A DNA stretch of 64,000 nt from Clostridioides difficile_A (GCA_945909635.1 OX246690.1:1860001-1924000), one strand, 5' to 3'; shown: positions 44,757 to 54,260, counted from the first letter of the stretch. Notes: generated from the sequence alone by a model not told the origin. Program-made: numbers and translations.

Positions 44757-45458
44757 ATGAGTATTGAAGATTTATATGGTTTTGAATGTGTTCCTGTGAA
44801 CAATGATATTGATATTGATGATTTATTTGAAAAAATGAGAGAAGATGGAAAAGAAAATGGATATACACCGATTATAATTATTGATGAAAAAGTAGGGTTA
44901 TTAAGAGAAAATATAGATATGATTAATAAAGAGTATGGTTCTCTTGAAAACTATGGAAAATATTGTTTAGAGAAATGTAATGAGATTGATGTAAATGAAT
45001 TCTTCAATTCTAGAAAGTGTGAGATTCCAGAATTGCTAACAGAGTTAATGGGTTCTGAGGACACTTTTTATGATTATAAAAATTTTAGTCCAATTACAAA
45101 CATAGATATATTTCAAGAAAATAACAAAGTTTACATAGCCAAAGTTCCAACAATTAAACCATATGAAGTATTTGCATATATACCAATTGGTGGATTTAAT
45201 GATTGTCCTAGTGATGAAGAACATATAGCTGTTGCAAAATATTGGTACGAAAAATATGGAGCATTCCCAATTGCAATTGGAAGTGATACAGTTCAATATT
45301 CTGCAAAAAATCCAATTGAAGATAATAAAAAATTTGATGACTTGTGTATTGAATTAGTCCTCTACTGTGAAGACATTATTGTACAAGGATATGAAACATT
45401 AAAAGTTCTTAAAGAAGTACTACAGCGTTCTACAATATGGCTTTTTTGGTGGGATTAA
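44757..45458 (+). CDS. DUF4253 domain protein
   Basis: 233 residues. The C-terminal half has the diagnostic sequence KVPTIKPYEVFAYIPIGGFNDCPSDEEHIAVAKYWYEKYGAFPIAIGSDTVQYSAKNP, then DLCIELVLYCEDIIVQGYETLKVLKEVL and ending FWWD. No known function. It is bordered by large empty gaps on both sides, which suggests an accessory gene. AGGAG before ATG. Confidence 0.87.
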   Translation: MSIEDLYGFECVPVNNDIDIDDLFEKMREDGKENGYTPIIIIDEKVGLLRENIDMINKEYGSLENYGKYCLEKCNEIDVNEFFNSRKCEIPELLTELMGSEDTFYDYKNFSPITNIDIFQENNKVYIAKVPTIKPYEVFAYIPIGGFNDCPSDEEHIAVAKYWYEKYGAFPIAIGSDTVQYSAKNPIEDNKKFDDLCIELVLYCEDIIVQGYETLKVLKEVLQRSTIWLFWWD

Positions 45459-45585
45459 GACAAATATATGTAAGCTATAAGTATTAAATTAAAAGTTTTA
45501 GAAAATTCATATGATAGTATCTTTTTTGTGATTTACAATTATAACTGATGGAAAAATAATTATCTTAAAACAAATTTGTGCATTC

Positions 45586-45622
45586 AGCCATGAGGATAGC
45601 TATTTCCACTTCATGGCTTTTA
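45586..45622 (+). terminator. Possible terminator
   Basis: AGCCATGA pairs with TCATGGCT around 17 nt, then TTTT. It is 128 bp after the DUF4253 stop. Confidence 0.55.
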
Positions 45623-45686
45623 AACATATTACTATATTACACTATTTCATTTTTAGTATACAGTGTATTACAGTAATATGTTTAAA
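45619..45686. repeat. Long near-perfect hairpin (25-bp arms, 18-nt loop)
   Basis: Bases 45619-45643 pair with 45662-45686, with two mismatches in 25. The stem begins TTTAAACATATTACT and ends with its complement AGTAATATGTTTAAA. No T run follows, so it is not an ordinary terminator. It lies 157 bp before larE. Confidence 0.8.
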
Positions 45687-45842
45687 TTATACAGATTTAA
45701 AAATTCTTTGATATTGTAATTAACGTGTTTAAATATAATTCTATTTTATAAAATAAATACTTTATATGTTATAATCATTAAGAATGTAAAAAATAATATA
45801 ATATTTTATTGTTCATGTTTTTCTAGATATGGAGGTTGTTTT

Positions 45843-46646
45843 ATGAATGAAGAAGAAAAATTAGAAAAATTAAAGGAAATACTACTTGAATTAGGAAGTG
45901 TTGTAGTTGCTTATTCTGGTGGAGTAGATAGTAACTTTTTACTTAACGTAGCAAAAGATACATTAGGGGAAAATGTTATAGCTGTAACTATACATTCAAT
46001 GATGCATTCAAGTAGAGAGATTGAAGAAGCTAAACAATATACTAAAAATTTTGGTGTTAAACATATCATCTTAAATATAGAAAACTTTGATTTAAAGGAG
46101 TTTAAAGAAAATGGTACTGATAGATGTTACCATTGCAAAAAATATATATTTTCTAAAATAAAAGAGGTAGCAAAAGAACATAATATAAAGTACATAGTAG
46201 ATGGAACAAATATAGATGATTTAGGAGATTATAGACCTGGGCTTAAAGCATTGAGTGAGTTAGAAGTAATTAGTCCACTAAAAGAAAGTAGTTTGAAAAA
46301 AGCTGAAATTAGATTACTTTCAAAAAAATTAGGATTAAATACTTTTAATAAACCATCATTTGCATGTCTTGCAAGTAGAATTCCTTATGGAGTTCAAATA
46401 ACAAATGAAAAACTAAGAATAATAGAAAAGAGTGAAGACTATTTATCTGATTTAGGTTTTTCTCAATTTAGAGTGAGAATGCATGGAGATATAGCTAGAA
46501 TAGAGGTTGACCAGGAAGAATTAGGTAAATTTTTTGAAAATAACAATTTTAATAAAGTTGATACTAAATTAAAAATATTTGGCTTTAAATATGTTACACT
46601 AGATATGTCAGGGTATAAAATGGGAAGTATGAATTTAAATGTGTAG
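45843..46646 (+). CDS. larE: ATP-dependent sulfur transferase LarE-like
   Basis: 267 residues. PP-loop SGGVDS, and KPSFACLASRIPYG with Cys175, the position of sacrificial Cys176 in Lactiplantibacillus LarE. A CxxC (Cys95, Cys98 in DRCYHCKKYIF) gives three cysteines, which in the Thermotoga-type enzymes ligate a [4Fe-4S] cluster and make sulfur transfer catalytic. LarE sulfurates the nickel-pincer nucleotide made by LarB and finished by LarC. Neither larB nor larC is here, so a genome-level check is needed. Good GGAGG site. Confidence 0.92.
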   Translation: MNEEEKLEKLKEILLELGSVVVAYSGGVDSNFLLNVAKDTLGENVIAVTIHSMMHSSREIEEAKQYTKNFGVKHIILNIENFDLKEFKENGTDRCYHCKKYIFSKIKEVAKEHNIKYIVDGTNIDDLGDYRPGLKALSELEVISPLKESSLKKAEIRLLSKKLGLNTFNKPSFACLASRIPYGVQITNEKLRIIEKSEDYLSDLGFSQFRVRMHGDIARIEVDQEELGKFFENNNFNKVDTKLKIFGFKYVTLDMSGYKMGSMNLNV

Positions 46647-46699
46647 ATTGTTTAAAAAATAAATAAGTTTTGTAATTAATATAGGAAACAGGAGGTTTT

Positions 46700-47848
46700 A
46701 TGAAAAATTATACATTAATATCGCCATGTTTTTTTGGGATGGAAAAAATGCTGGCTAGAGAAATTACTAATTTAGGATATGAAATAATAAAAACAGAAGA
46801 TGGAAGAATAACATATAAAACTGATGAGTTTGGAATAGCAAAATCAAATATGTGGCTAAGATGTGCTGAAAGAGTACATCTTAAAATTGCTGAATTTGAG
46901 GCAAAAAGTTTTGATGAATTATTTGAAAATACAAAAAGAATAAATTGGTCTCGATATATACCTTATGGAGCTCAATTTCCTATATCAAAGGCTTCTTCCA
47001 TAAAATCAAAATTATACAGTACACCAGATGTACAAGCTATAGTAAAAAAAGCTATCGTAGAAAGCTTAAAGAAAAGTTACTTGGAAGAAGGTTTGCTTAA
47101 AGAAGATAAAGAGAAATATCCTATCTTTGTATTTATACATAAAGATAAGGTAACTATTTCTATAGATACAACTGGAGATGCTTTGCATAAGAGAGGATAT
47201 AGAGAAAAAGCAAATAAAGCACCAATAAGAGAGACTTTAGCTTCTGGGCTTATTTATTTAACACCATGGAAAGCAGGTAGAATTCTAGTGGACCCTATGT
47301 GTGGTTCTGGTACTATATTGATTGAAGCCGCTATGATAGGTATAAATATGGCACCTGGTTTAAATAGAGAATTTATATCAGAAAAATGGAGAACTCTTGA
47401 TAAAAAAATATGGTGGGATATAAGAAAAGATGCTTTTAATAAGATAGATAATGAAACTAAATTTAAGATTTATGGATATGATATAGATGCAGAATGTATA
47501 GATATAGCTAGAGAAAATGCTGAAATAGCAGGTGTAGATGAATATATAGAATTTAATATAGGAGATGCAACTCAATTTAAAAGTGAAGATGAGTTTGGAT
47601 TTATAATTACTAATCCTCCTTATGGAGAAAGATTAGAAGATAAAGATAGTGTTAAACAATTGTATAAAGAGCTTGGTTATGCATTCAGAAGATTAAAAAA
47701 TTGGTCGTATTATTTAATAACATCTTATGAAGATTTTGAATATGAATTTGGACAAAAGGCAGATAAAAAAAGAAAATTGTATAATGGTATGTTAAAAACT
47801 AACTTTTTCCAATATCCAGGTCCTAAGCCTCCTAGAAACAATAAATAG
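46700..47848 (+). CDS. THUMP-domain RNA methyltransferase, RlmL/YpsC-like
   Basis: 382 residues. The THUMP domain is within the first ~165; the methyltransferase part has PMCGSGTILIEAA and the base-methylating motif ITNPPYGERL. Family members make m2G in 23S rRNA (RlmL/YpsC); the target here is by homology. AGGAGG before ATG. Confidence 0.9.
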   Translation: MKNYTLISPCFFGMEKMLAREITNLGYEIIKTEDGRITYKTDEFGIAKSNMWLRCAERVHLKIAEFEAKSFDELFENTKRINWSRYIPYGAQFPISKASSIKSKLYSTPDVQAIVKKAIVESLKKSYLEEGLLKEDKEKYPIFVFIHKDKVTISIDTTGDALHKRGYREKANKAPIRETLASGLIYLTPWKAGRILVDPMCGSGTILIEAAMIGINMAPGLNREFISEKWRTLDKKIWWDIRKDAFNKIDNETKFKIYGYDIDAECIDIARENAEIAGVDEYIEFNIGDATQFKSEDEFGFIITNPPYGERLEDKDSVKQLYKELGYAFRRLKNWSYYLITSYEDFEYEFGQKADKKRKLYNGMLKTNFFQYPGPKPPRNNK

Positions 47849-47874
47849 CTTTCATATTATTTATGGATAAAAAG

Positions 47875-47914
47875 TATAAAGTTTTATTAAAAAAAATATA
47901 AAGTTTTATTAAAA
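47875..47914. repeat. Tandem 18-bp direct repeat
   Basis: TATAAAGTTTTATTAAAA occurs at 47875-47892 and 47897-47914, period 22 bp. It lies in the leader of the lipoprotein operon, and may be a regulator binding site or simple slippage. Confidence 0.5.
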
Positions 47915-48007
47915 TAAGTAAAACATTATAACGACTTGAAACGTCTAATTATTGTGAGGAGATTTTTGTGAGCAAAATTCAAGATTGATAGGATTAGGAG
48001 GAGTTAA

Positions 48008-49387
48008 ATGAAAGTATTAAAACTTATTACTGTAGTAGCCCTAATGATGCTATTTGTTACTGGATGTAATATTAAAACTGAATCTCCAGAACAATTAGCA
48101 AAGATACCTGATTATGATGATACAAAAAAAGTACTGTATGATGGTATTGACCAGTTACTAAAACCAGATTCATCTATGATATTACCTTCTAATGCAAAAG
48201 AAGTAGGAAAAATAAATAAAGTGGATTTAAATGGTGATGGAGTTGATGAATTAGTAGTATTTGAACAAAAAGAAGATTTAAGTAATAATGTAACTCAGGT
48301 AGGGTTTGTAACTTTAAGTTATAATGGAGAAAAATATGTACTTGGTGACCATTTTTTAGAAAATGGTGAGTCAATAGAGTATGCTAATTTTTATGATTTG
48401 GATTCAGATGGATATAAAGAAGTGGTTTTACTGATTAAATCCAAAGATAAAACTAATATGCATATATATAAAGTAAAAGATAATGAAATAACAAAGGTGT
48501 ATGATTTAGATGCGTCATGGCTTCCAAACAAAGACGATTTTAATGACATGAAAGTGAAAATTGGATATATAGATGGAGATGACAAATTGGAAATATTGAT
48601 GCTTCATTTGAATAATAAAACTAATGAAATGTTTGCAAGTGTCGCGAATTTTGATGGGAATATGAAAATCAAGGATTATGTTAAGTTTGAAAATGTGAAG
48701 AATTTGAGTGAACTATATATAACTTTAGGTAATGTTGCTTCATCTATTGGAAATTCGTCTGCAGCCATAAAAGGAGCTGTGCTTGATATTCCTATATTAA
48801 AGGATAATAATTATATTACACAGATACTTTATATGAAAGATGGAAAAATTAAAAAAGCTTTTAGTGATTATGATAAAACTATTACTAAATCTTATTACAT
48901 ACCTGTAGATGATATTGATAAAGATAAGATTATAGAAATACCTATAGTAGCAGGAAACAATAGAAACACTTACAGTTCTAAAGCATCTGCAAATATAAGT
49001 TGGTATAGATGGAATGGAAAAGAAGATGCTAGTTCAAGCTTAATATTTACAAGTCAGATATATTATAACTATAAATATAATTTTAAATTGTTTATTCCAA
49101 ACAATTTATTTGACAAAATACTTGTTGAACAAGAATTTGTTGGAGAAAAAGCAGTATTTAAATTTTATTATTTTGACTATTCAGATCGTAAGAATTTGTT
49201 TAATATAGTAGTAGAGAGTAAAAATAAACTTGAAGATAGAAAAAATCCAAATGCTCAAAATTCTATTGTACTTCAAGAGAGTGATGAATACACTTTCTTG
49301 CTAGTCATAAACAATGCAAATGAAATGGATAAGCTAGATATTACTATAGACGCACTAAAAGAATATTTCTCATTAATATATGGTTAA
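48008..49387 (+). CDS. Lipoprotein with FG-GAP/VCBS-like repeats
   Basis: 459 residues. Lipoprotein signal peptide with Cys20 (LFVTGC). Three D-x-D/N-x-D repeats in blade-like strands: KVDLNGDGVDELVVFE, FYDLDSDGYKEVVLLI and IGYIDGDDKLEILMLH, suggesting a Ca-binding beta-propeller on the outside of the membrane. Next in the operon is a response regulator/kinase pair, so it may be a sensor accessory or effector. ATG with AGGAGG. Confidence 0.86.
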   Translation: MKVLKLITVVALMMLFVTGCNIKTESPEQLAKIPDYDDTKKVLYDGIDQLLKPDSSMILPSNAKEVGKINKVDLNGDGVDELVVFEQKEDLSNNVTQVGFVTLSYNGEKYVLGDHFLENGESIEYANFYDLDSDGYKEVVLLIKSKDKTNMHIYKVKDNEITKVYDLDASWLPNKDDFNDMKVKIGYIDGDDKLEILMLHLNNKTNEMFASVANFDGNMKIKDYVKFENVKNLSELYITLGNVASSIGNSSAAIKGAVLDIPILKDNNYITQILYMKDGKIKKAFSDYDKTITKSYYIPVDDIDKDKIIEIPIVAGNNRNTYSSKASANISWYRWNGKEDASSSLIFTSQIYYNYKYNFKLFIPNNLFDKILVEQEFVGEKAVFKFYYFDYSDRKNLFNIVVESKNKLEDRKNPNAQNSIVLQESDEYTFLLVINNANEMDKLDITIDALKEYFSLIYG

Positions 49388-49415
49388 TATTATACTCAAT
49401 TGGAGGTTTTATTTT

Positions 49416-50114
49416 ATGAAGGAAAAAATACTTATACTAGAAGATGAAATTGGGATTAGAAGTTTTGTTAGTATAAACTTAAAAAGAGAAGGTTATGAGA
49501 TAGTTGAGGCAGGTACTGGGAGAGAAGCTATAGAAAAAATGACAACAGAAAGTGACATTACAATAGCTCTTTTGGATGTAATGCTTCCAGATATAAGTGG
49601 AATAGAGGTATGCAAATTTATAAGGGAAAATTTTGACCAAGTAGGAATAATAATGCTCACTGCTAAAGCCCAAGAAGATGATAAAATAGAAGGATTTATT
49701 TCAGGAGCAGATGATTACATCATAAAACCATTTAGTATAAAAGAACTTTTAGTCAGGGTTTCTGCTCTTCTTAGAAGAGTAGCAAAGGATGATTCAAGTG
49801 TTAAGTCAAGTGAGATAGTTTCTCCTCCATTTATACTTGATATAGACAAGAGAAAATTATTTAAAAATGGAAAAGAAATTGAGCTTACTCCAACTGAATT
49901 TTCAATAGTGAAATATTTGATATCAAATGCTAAGCAGTCATTAAGTAGAGACCAGATACTAGATGAAGTTTGGGGAACTAATTATTTATATGATTTTAAA
50001 ATAGTAGATGTAAATATAAGAAGGATAAGAAATAAAATAGAGGATGACCCATCAAAACCAAAATATATACAAACTATTTGGGGTTATGGATACTGTTTTA
50101 GAAAGGAAGAATAA
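49416..50114 (+). CDS. OmpR-family response regulator
   Basis: 232 residues from ATG 49416 (TGGAGG 9 nt upstream; a frame from 49380 overlaps the lipoprotein stop but lacks a site). Receiver LEDEIGIRSFV, LLDVMLPDISG, KPFSIKELLVRV, then a winged helix with ELTPTEFSIVKYLISNAKQSLSRDQILDEVWG and RRIRNKIEDDPSKPKYIQTIWGYGYCF. Partner kinase follows. Confidence 0.95.
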   Translation: MKEKILILEDEIGIRSFVSINLKREGYEIVEAGTGREAIEKMTTESDITIALLDVMLPDISGIEVCKFIRENFDQVGIIMLTAKAQEDDKIEGFISGADDYIIKPFSIKELLVRVSALLRRVAKDDSSVKSSEIVSPPFILDIDKRKLFKNGKEIELTPTEFSIVKYLISNAKQSLSRDQILDEVWGTNYLYDFKIVDVNIRRIRNKIEDDPSKPKYIQTIWGYGYCFRKEE

Positions 50115-50116
50115 TA

Positions 50117-51550
50117 GTGTTACATTTTGAAGGTCTGAGAAAAAAAGTAATAAAAAACTACTTTATAATAATTATTATAATGGTTACTCTGTTTGAAGGA
50201 TTGTTTATGTTTTATATACAAAACTATTACTATGATTCTGTCAAACAACTACTTGAATCTGAAATAAAATATGCTGATGAATATAACGCTATTACAATGG
50301 AGACTACAAGCTTTGAGAAAAAAGTAAAAAACATATTTGATAAGCAACCATTAACTAAGAATTCAGAATTTGGAATTTCAATAATAGATAAGGATAAAAA
50401 TATTATATTAGACCAATATGGTTTTAAGAGTAAAGAAAAAGCAAATTATGAAGATGTTAATAATGCACTAAAAGATATAAAGACAAAAAACTTAACACCA
50501 TATACCTATAGAATAGCAGATACTGGAGAACATGTTATGAGTATTTCTCTGCCACTTAAGGTAAATAATATAATAGAAGGTGTTGTTAGATATACAGTTT
50601 CATTAGATGCTATTGATAATGCGATATTAAAGCAAGCTACATGGCTTATATTAGCTGGTATATTTATACTTATTATAGCTATACTAATAAGTCTTAAATT
50701 TGCTGAGACTCTTATAAAACCATTACGAGAATTAAAGAAATTTGCAAATGAATTGGCTGTAGGAAATTATAATATAAAGTTAGAAAATATGAAAATTGTA
50801 GATGATGAGATTGGTGATTTGGCACAGACATTTGAACATATGGCACATGAGATTGATAAGAGTGAAAAATTAAAAGAAGAATTTATATCTTCTGTATCAC
50901 ATGAACTAAGGACCCCTCTTACATCAATAAAGGGATGGAGTGAAACTTTAGGTTATGAAAGTATAACAAGAGAAGAGCTAGACCTAGGTCTAGGTATTAT
51001 ACAAGATGAAACAGAAAGACTTATAAAACTTGTGGAAGAATTATTGGATTTTTCAAGACTTTCTTCAGATAGAATAAAACTTCATGTTGATATAGTTGAT
51101 GTTGAAGGTTTAGTTGTAGGTGTTGTGAATCAGCTTAAAGTTAAAGCAGCTGAAAAAGATATAGCACTTTTGTTTGAATTTGAAAATGAGTTTATAGAGA
51201 ATATTCAAGGAGATAAGAACAGATTAAGACAAGTTCTTATAAATTTAATACAGAATTCATTTAAATTTACTGGTCAAGGTGGTTACATAAAAGTTGTAGC
51301 TTCTCAAAATGAAGATATAACAACTATATCAGTTGAAGACAATGGCTCAGGCATAGAAAAACAAAATCTAAATAAAGTATTAGATAAGTTCTTCCAAGAA
51401 GATTACAATAAAGCTGGTAGTGGGTTAGGTCTAGCAATTAGTAATGAAATTGTAAAACTTCATGGTGGAAGAATGAAAATAGAAAGTGAAAAGAATGTTG
51501 GAACAAAAATAACTTTTAATATAAAAAATAAATTTGCTAAACAAGCATAA
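50117..51550 (+). CDS. Sensor histidine kinase, HAMP class
   Basis: 477 residues. Membrane helices at about 15-35 and 170-195 flank an extracellular domain (~135 residues), followed by HAMP (LIKPLRELKKFANELAVGNYNI), the phospho-acceptor SVSHELRTPLTSIKGW, N box NLIQNSFKFT, G boxes DNGSGI and GSGLGLAIS. GTG start with GAAAGGAAG. Pairs with the OmpR-type regulator that precedes it by 2 bp. Confidence 0.94.
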   Translation: MLHFEGLRKKVIKNYFIIIIIMVTLFEGLFMFYIQNYYYDSVKQLLESEIKYADEYNAITMETTSFEKKVKNIFDKQPLTKNSEFGISIIDKDKNIILDQYGFKSKEKANYEDVNNALKDIKTKNLTPYTYRIADTGEHVMSISLPLKVNNIIEGVVRYTVSLDAIDNAILKQATWLILAGIFILIIAILISLKFAETLIKPLRELKKFANELAVGNYNIKLENMKIVDDEIGDLAQTFEHMAHEIDKSEKLKEEFISSVSHELRTPLTSIKGWSETLGYESITREELDLGLGIIQDETERLIKLVEELLDFSRLSSDRIKLHVDIVDVEGLVVGVVNQLKVKAAEKDIALLFEFENEFIENIQGDKNRLRQVLINLIQNSFKFTGQGGYIKVVASQNEDITTISVEDNGSGIEKQNLNKVLDKFFQEDYNKAGSGLGLAISNEIVKLHGGRMKIESEKNVGTKITFNIKNKFAKQA

Positions 51551-51571
51551 ATTCTTAGAAAGAGGATTAAG

Positions 51572-52309
51572 ATGAGAAACATAAAAATGATAGTAGCATA
51601 TGATGGCTCAAGATATAAAGGGTACCAAAAACTAGGTGATAATAATATGACTATACAAGAAAAACTTGAAACTGTCTTAAGTAAAATGACTAATGAAACA
51701 GTTGAGATAATTGGTTCTGGAAGAACTGATATGGGAGCTCATGCTAGAGGACAAGTAATAAATTTTAGAACAAGTTGTACAGAGTCAGTAGATAAAATCC
51801 AAAAATACTTATATGAATATTTACCAGAAGATATAGTCGTAAAAACTGTTGAAGAAGTTGATGAAAGATTTCACTCAAGATATAATGTAAAGTCAAAGAC
51901 TTATATGTATAAAATTGACAATAACAAATATCACAATCCTTTTATAAGAAAATATGCTACTCATGTAAGTAAAAAATTGGATTTAGATAGAATGATAAAA
52001 GCAAGTGAGTACTTAATAGGAGAACATGATTTTACTAGTTTTGCTTCTTCTAAGTCTAAGAAAAAATCGAATATAAGAGAGATTTATTCAATAAATATAA
52101 AAGAAGATGATAATGTTATAGAAATATACATTGAAGGAAATGGATTTTTGTATAACATGGTAAGAATAATAGTGGGAGCTTTGATAGAAGTAGGTCTTAA
52201 AAGAAAAGCCCCACAAGATATTAAGTCTATGCTTGAATCTAAGGATAGAAGTCAAGCATCAGATACAGCACCAGCTAAAGGGTTATGTCTTTGGAAAGTG
52301 AGATATTAG
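51572..52309 (+). CDS. truA: tRNA pseudouridine synthase TruA
   Basis: 245 residues. YDGSRYKGYQ, the active-site GSGRTDMGAHARGQV (catalytic Asp), FHSRYNVKSKTYMY and FLYNMVRIIVGALIEVG. It makes pseudouridine at positions 38-40 in the anticodon arm. Gene order after the kinase (22-bp gap) suggests co-transcription. Its length is normal. Confidence 0.93.
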   Translation: MRNIKMIVAYDGSRYKGYQKLGDNNMTIQEKLETVLSKMTNETVEIIGSGRTDMGAHARGQVINFRTSCTESVDKIQKYLYEYLPEDIVVKTVEEVDERFHSRYNVKSKTYMYKIDNNKYHNPFIRKYATHVSKKLDLDRMIKASEYLIGEHDFTSFASSKSKKKSNIREIYSINIKEDDNVIEIYIEGNGFLYNMVRIIVGALIEVGLKRKAPQDIKSMLESKDRSQASDTAPAKGLCLWKVRY

Positions 52310-52429
52310 TGAATAAAGTAGAAAATCTTCTTAAAACAAAAATAAAATAAATTATATAGTTGACATAAATGGAAAAATAAACTATTATATATTTTATAAG
52401 AGAGATATGAAAAACTTTATATTTAAATC

Positions 52430-52651
52430 CTGTGAGAAAGAGAGTAACTTCTATGCGTTTTATAGAGAGCTAAGGATGGTGGAAGCTTAGCAAATGAGTA
52501 TTAGTGAAAAGAGCTTTGGAGGATGCTAATTGAATTTAGTATGTTAGTAGGTAATCTCGCCTTAAGAGAAAGAGTGGATAAGTTTATCTTATCAATTAGA
52601 GTGGTAACGCGGATATATTTCGTCTCTTGGTTTTTCCAAGAGGCGTTTTTT
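52430..52651 (+). ncRNA. T-box leader of argG (complete unit)
   Basis: Full T-box: stem I with AGTA (52443-52446) opposing GAA (52506-52508) with an ACT/AGT helix, an apical stem GCTAAG/CTTAGC, a T-box sequence TGGTAACGCGG (52602-52612), and terminator stem 52621-52645 with six T. Specifier register is ambiguous: the triplet directly after GAA is AAG (Lys, 52509-52511), the next frame is AGA (Arg, 52510-52512). Because the gene is argG, AGA (tRNA-Arg) is the sensible reading. Confidence 0.85.
52621..52651 (+). terminator. Terminator of the first T-box
   Basis: CGTCTCTTGG pairs with CCAAGAGGCG around TTTTT, then six T. Confidence 0.9.
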
Positions 52652-52680
52652 AATATATTTAATTACTAATGTTTATTTAG

Positions 52681-52780
52681 TATGTTGAACGTTTACTAAT
52701 TGATTAGCTAAGTTTATCAATAAGAGTGGTACCGCGGATATTTCGCCTCTTAGTATTTAAAAATACTGAGAGGCTTTTTT
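52681..52780 (+). ncRNA. Second, partial T-box unit (no stem I)
   Basis: A second antiterminator-terminator module: AAGTTTATC...TAAGAGTGGTACCGCGG with TGGTACCGCGG at 52727-52737, and a terminator stem 52745-52774 with T run. It has the T-box but no stem I. It resembles the module before it (AAGTTTATC, TTTCGCCTCTT), as if copied. If functional, it must use the same stem I or respond to tRNA acceptor end alone. Confidence 0.75.
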
Positions 52781-52781
52781 A
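52745..52781 (+). terminator. Terminator of the partial T-box
   Basis: GCCTCTTAGTATT pairs with AATACTGAGAGGC (one G-T pair), then six T. Confidence 0.88.
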
Positions 52782-52889
52782 GTATTAAAATGATTTTAAG
52801 TTAATTTAAATTCTTAAAATCATTCAATATTAAGAATTGCTATTAAACAAAAAATAAAAATCATAATTTAAAATTGGGAGGAATTAAAA

Positions 52890-54089
52890 ATGAAGGAAAA
52901 AGTAGTATTAGCATATTCAGGAGGACTTGATACATCAATCATAATACCTTGGTTAAAGGAAAATTATGAAGATATAGATGTTATAGCTGTTTGTGGAAAT
53001 GTAGGTCAAGAAGATAAAATGGAAGATGTTTATGAAAAGGCTTTACAAAGTGGAGCATCAAAAGCATATGTGGATGATATAAGTGAAGAATTTGTAACTG
53101 AAACTATATTCAAGGCTGTAAAAGCAGAAGCTAAATATGAAGGAAAATACTTATTAGGTACTTCTTTAGCAAGACCTATAATAGCTAAGAAACTAGTTGA
53201 AGTTGCTCATAAAGAAGGTGCAAAATATATATGTCATGGTTGTACAGGAAAAGGTAATGACCAAGTTAGATTTGAAGCTACAATTGCAGCTCTTGACCCA
53301 ACTATAAAAGTTATTGCACCTTGGAGAATATGGGATATAAAATCAAGAGAAGATGCTATAGACTATGCAGAAAAGCATAATATAAAGGTAACAGCAACTA
53401 AAGCTAAAATATATTCAGTAGATGCTAACCTTTGGCATGTATCAACTGAAGGTGGAGATATAGAGCATCTACAAAATGAACATAAGAAAGATGTTTACAA
53501 ACAATGTGTAGACCCAGAAGATGCATGTGATGTAGCTGAATATGTAGAAGTTTACTTTGAAAAAGGTGTTCCTAAAAAGGTAAATGGTGAAGAATTATCT
53601 CCAGTTGCATTAATTCACAAATTAAATGAATTAGGTTGTAAACATGGAATTGGTGTTATAGATATAGTTGAAAATAGACTTGTTGGTATGAAATCAAGAG
53701 GTGTATATGAGACTCCAGGAGGAACAATTCTTTATGAAGCACATAATATTTTAGAAAGTGCTACTTTAGACAAGGATACATTACATTTTAAACAAATGGT
53801 ATCTTATAAATATGGAGAACTTATTTACAATGGATTATGGTATTGTAAGTTAAGAGAATCTATAGATGCATTTATGGAGCAAACTCAAGACAATGTTACT
53901 GGAACAGTAAAAGTTAAACTTTATAAGGGTAATATAAAACCTGCTGGAATATTTACTGAAAATGCTCTTTACGATGAAGGAATATCTTCTTTTGGAGACA
54001 GTGAACTTTATGACCACAAAGATGCAGAAGGATTTATTAATCTATTTACTTTACCATTAAAAATCAGAGCTATGAAGGCTGGAAAATAA
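52890..54089 (+). CDS. argG: Argininosuccinate synthase
   Basis: 399 residues. ATP motif AYSGGLDTSIIIPWL, CHGCTGKGNDQVRFE, KATATKAKIYSVD-type loop and PAGIFTENALYDEGISSF are typical. It joins citrulline and aspartate with ATP to make argininosuccinate. argH does not follow; a terminator does. Transcription must pass two T-box-controlled terminators. Confidence 0.96.
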   Translation: MKEKVVLAYSGGLDTSIIIPWLKENYEDIDVIAVCGNVGQEDKMEDVYEKALQSGASKAYVDDISEEFVTETIFKAVKAEAKYEGKYLLGTSLARPIIAKKLVEVAHKEGAKYICHGCTGKGNDQVRFEATIAALDPTIKVIAPWRIWDIKSREDAIDYAEKHNIKVTATKAKIYSVDANLWHVSTEGGDIEHLQNEHKKDVYKQCVDPEDACDVAEYVEVYFEKGVPKKVNGEELSPVALIHKLNELGCKHGIGVIDIVENRLVGMKSRGVYETPGGTILYEAHNILESATLDKDTLHFKQMVSYKYGELIYNGLWYCKLRESIDAFMEQTQDNVTGTVKVKLYKGNIKPAGIFTENALYDEGISSFGDSELYDHKDAEGFINLFTLPLKIRAMKAGK

Positions 54090-54104
54090 TATAACGAATT
54101 GCTT

Positions 54105-54152
54105 AAGAGTATATAAAAACTGTTTATAGTTTTTATATGCTCTTTTTTTATC
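54105..54152 (+). terminator. Terminator of argG
   Basis: AAGAGTATATAAAAACT pairs with AGTTTTTATATGCTCTT (one G-T pair), then T run. Confidence 0.9.
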
Positions 54153-54260
54153 TAGATTTATTATGTTACACAATATAATAAGATATGGTGTAATTTCAAA
54201 TAATTTAGTAATATAAAAATGTAATTTCCTTAAATATAAATTTCATAAGTATAAAAGTTA

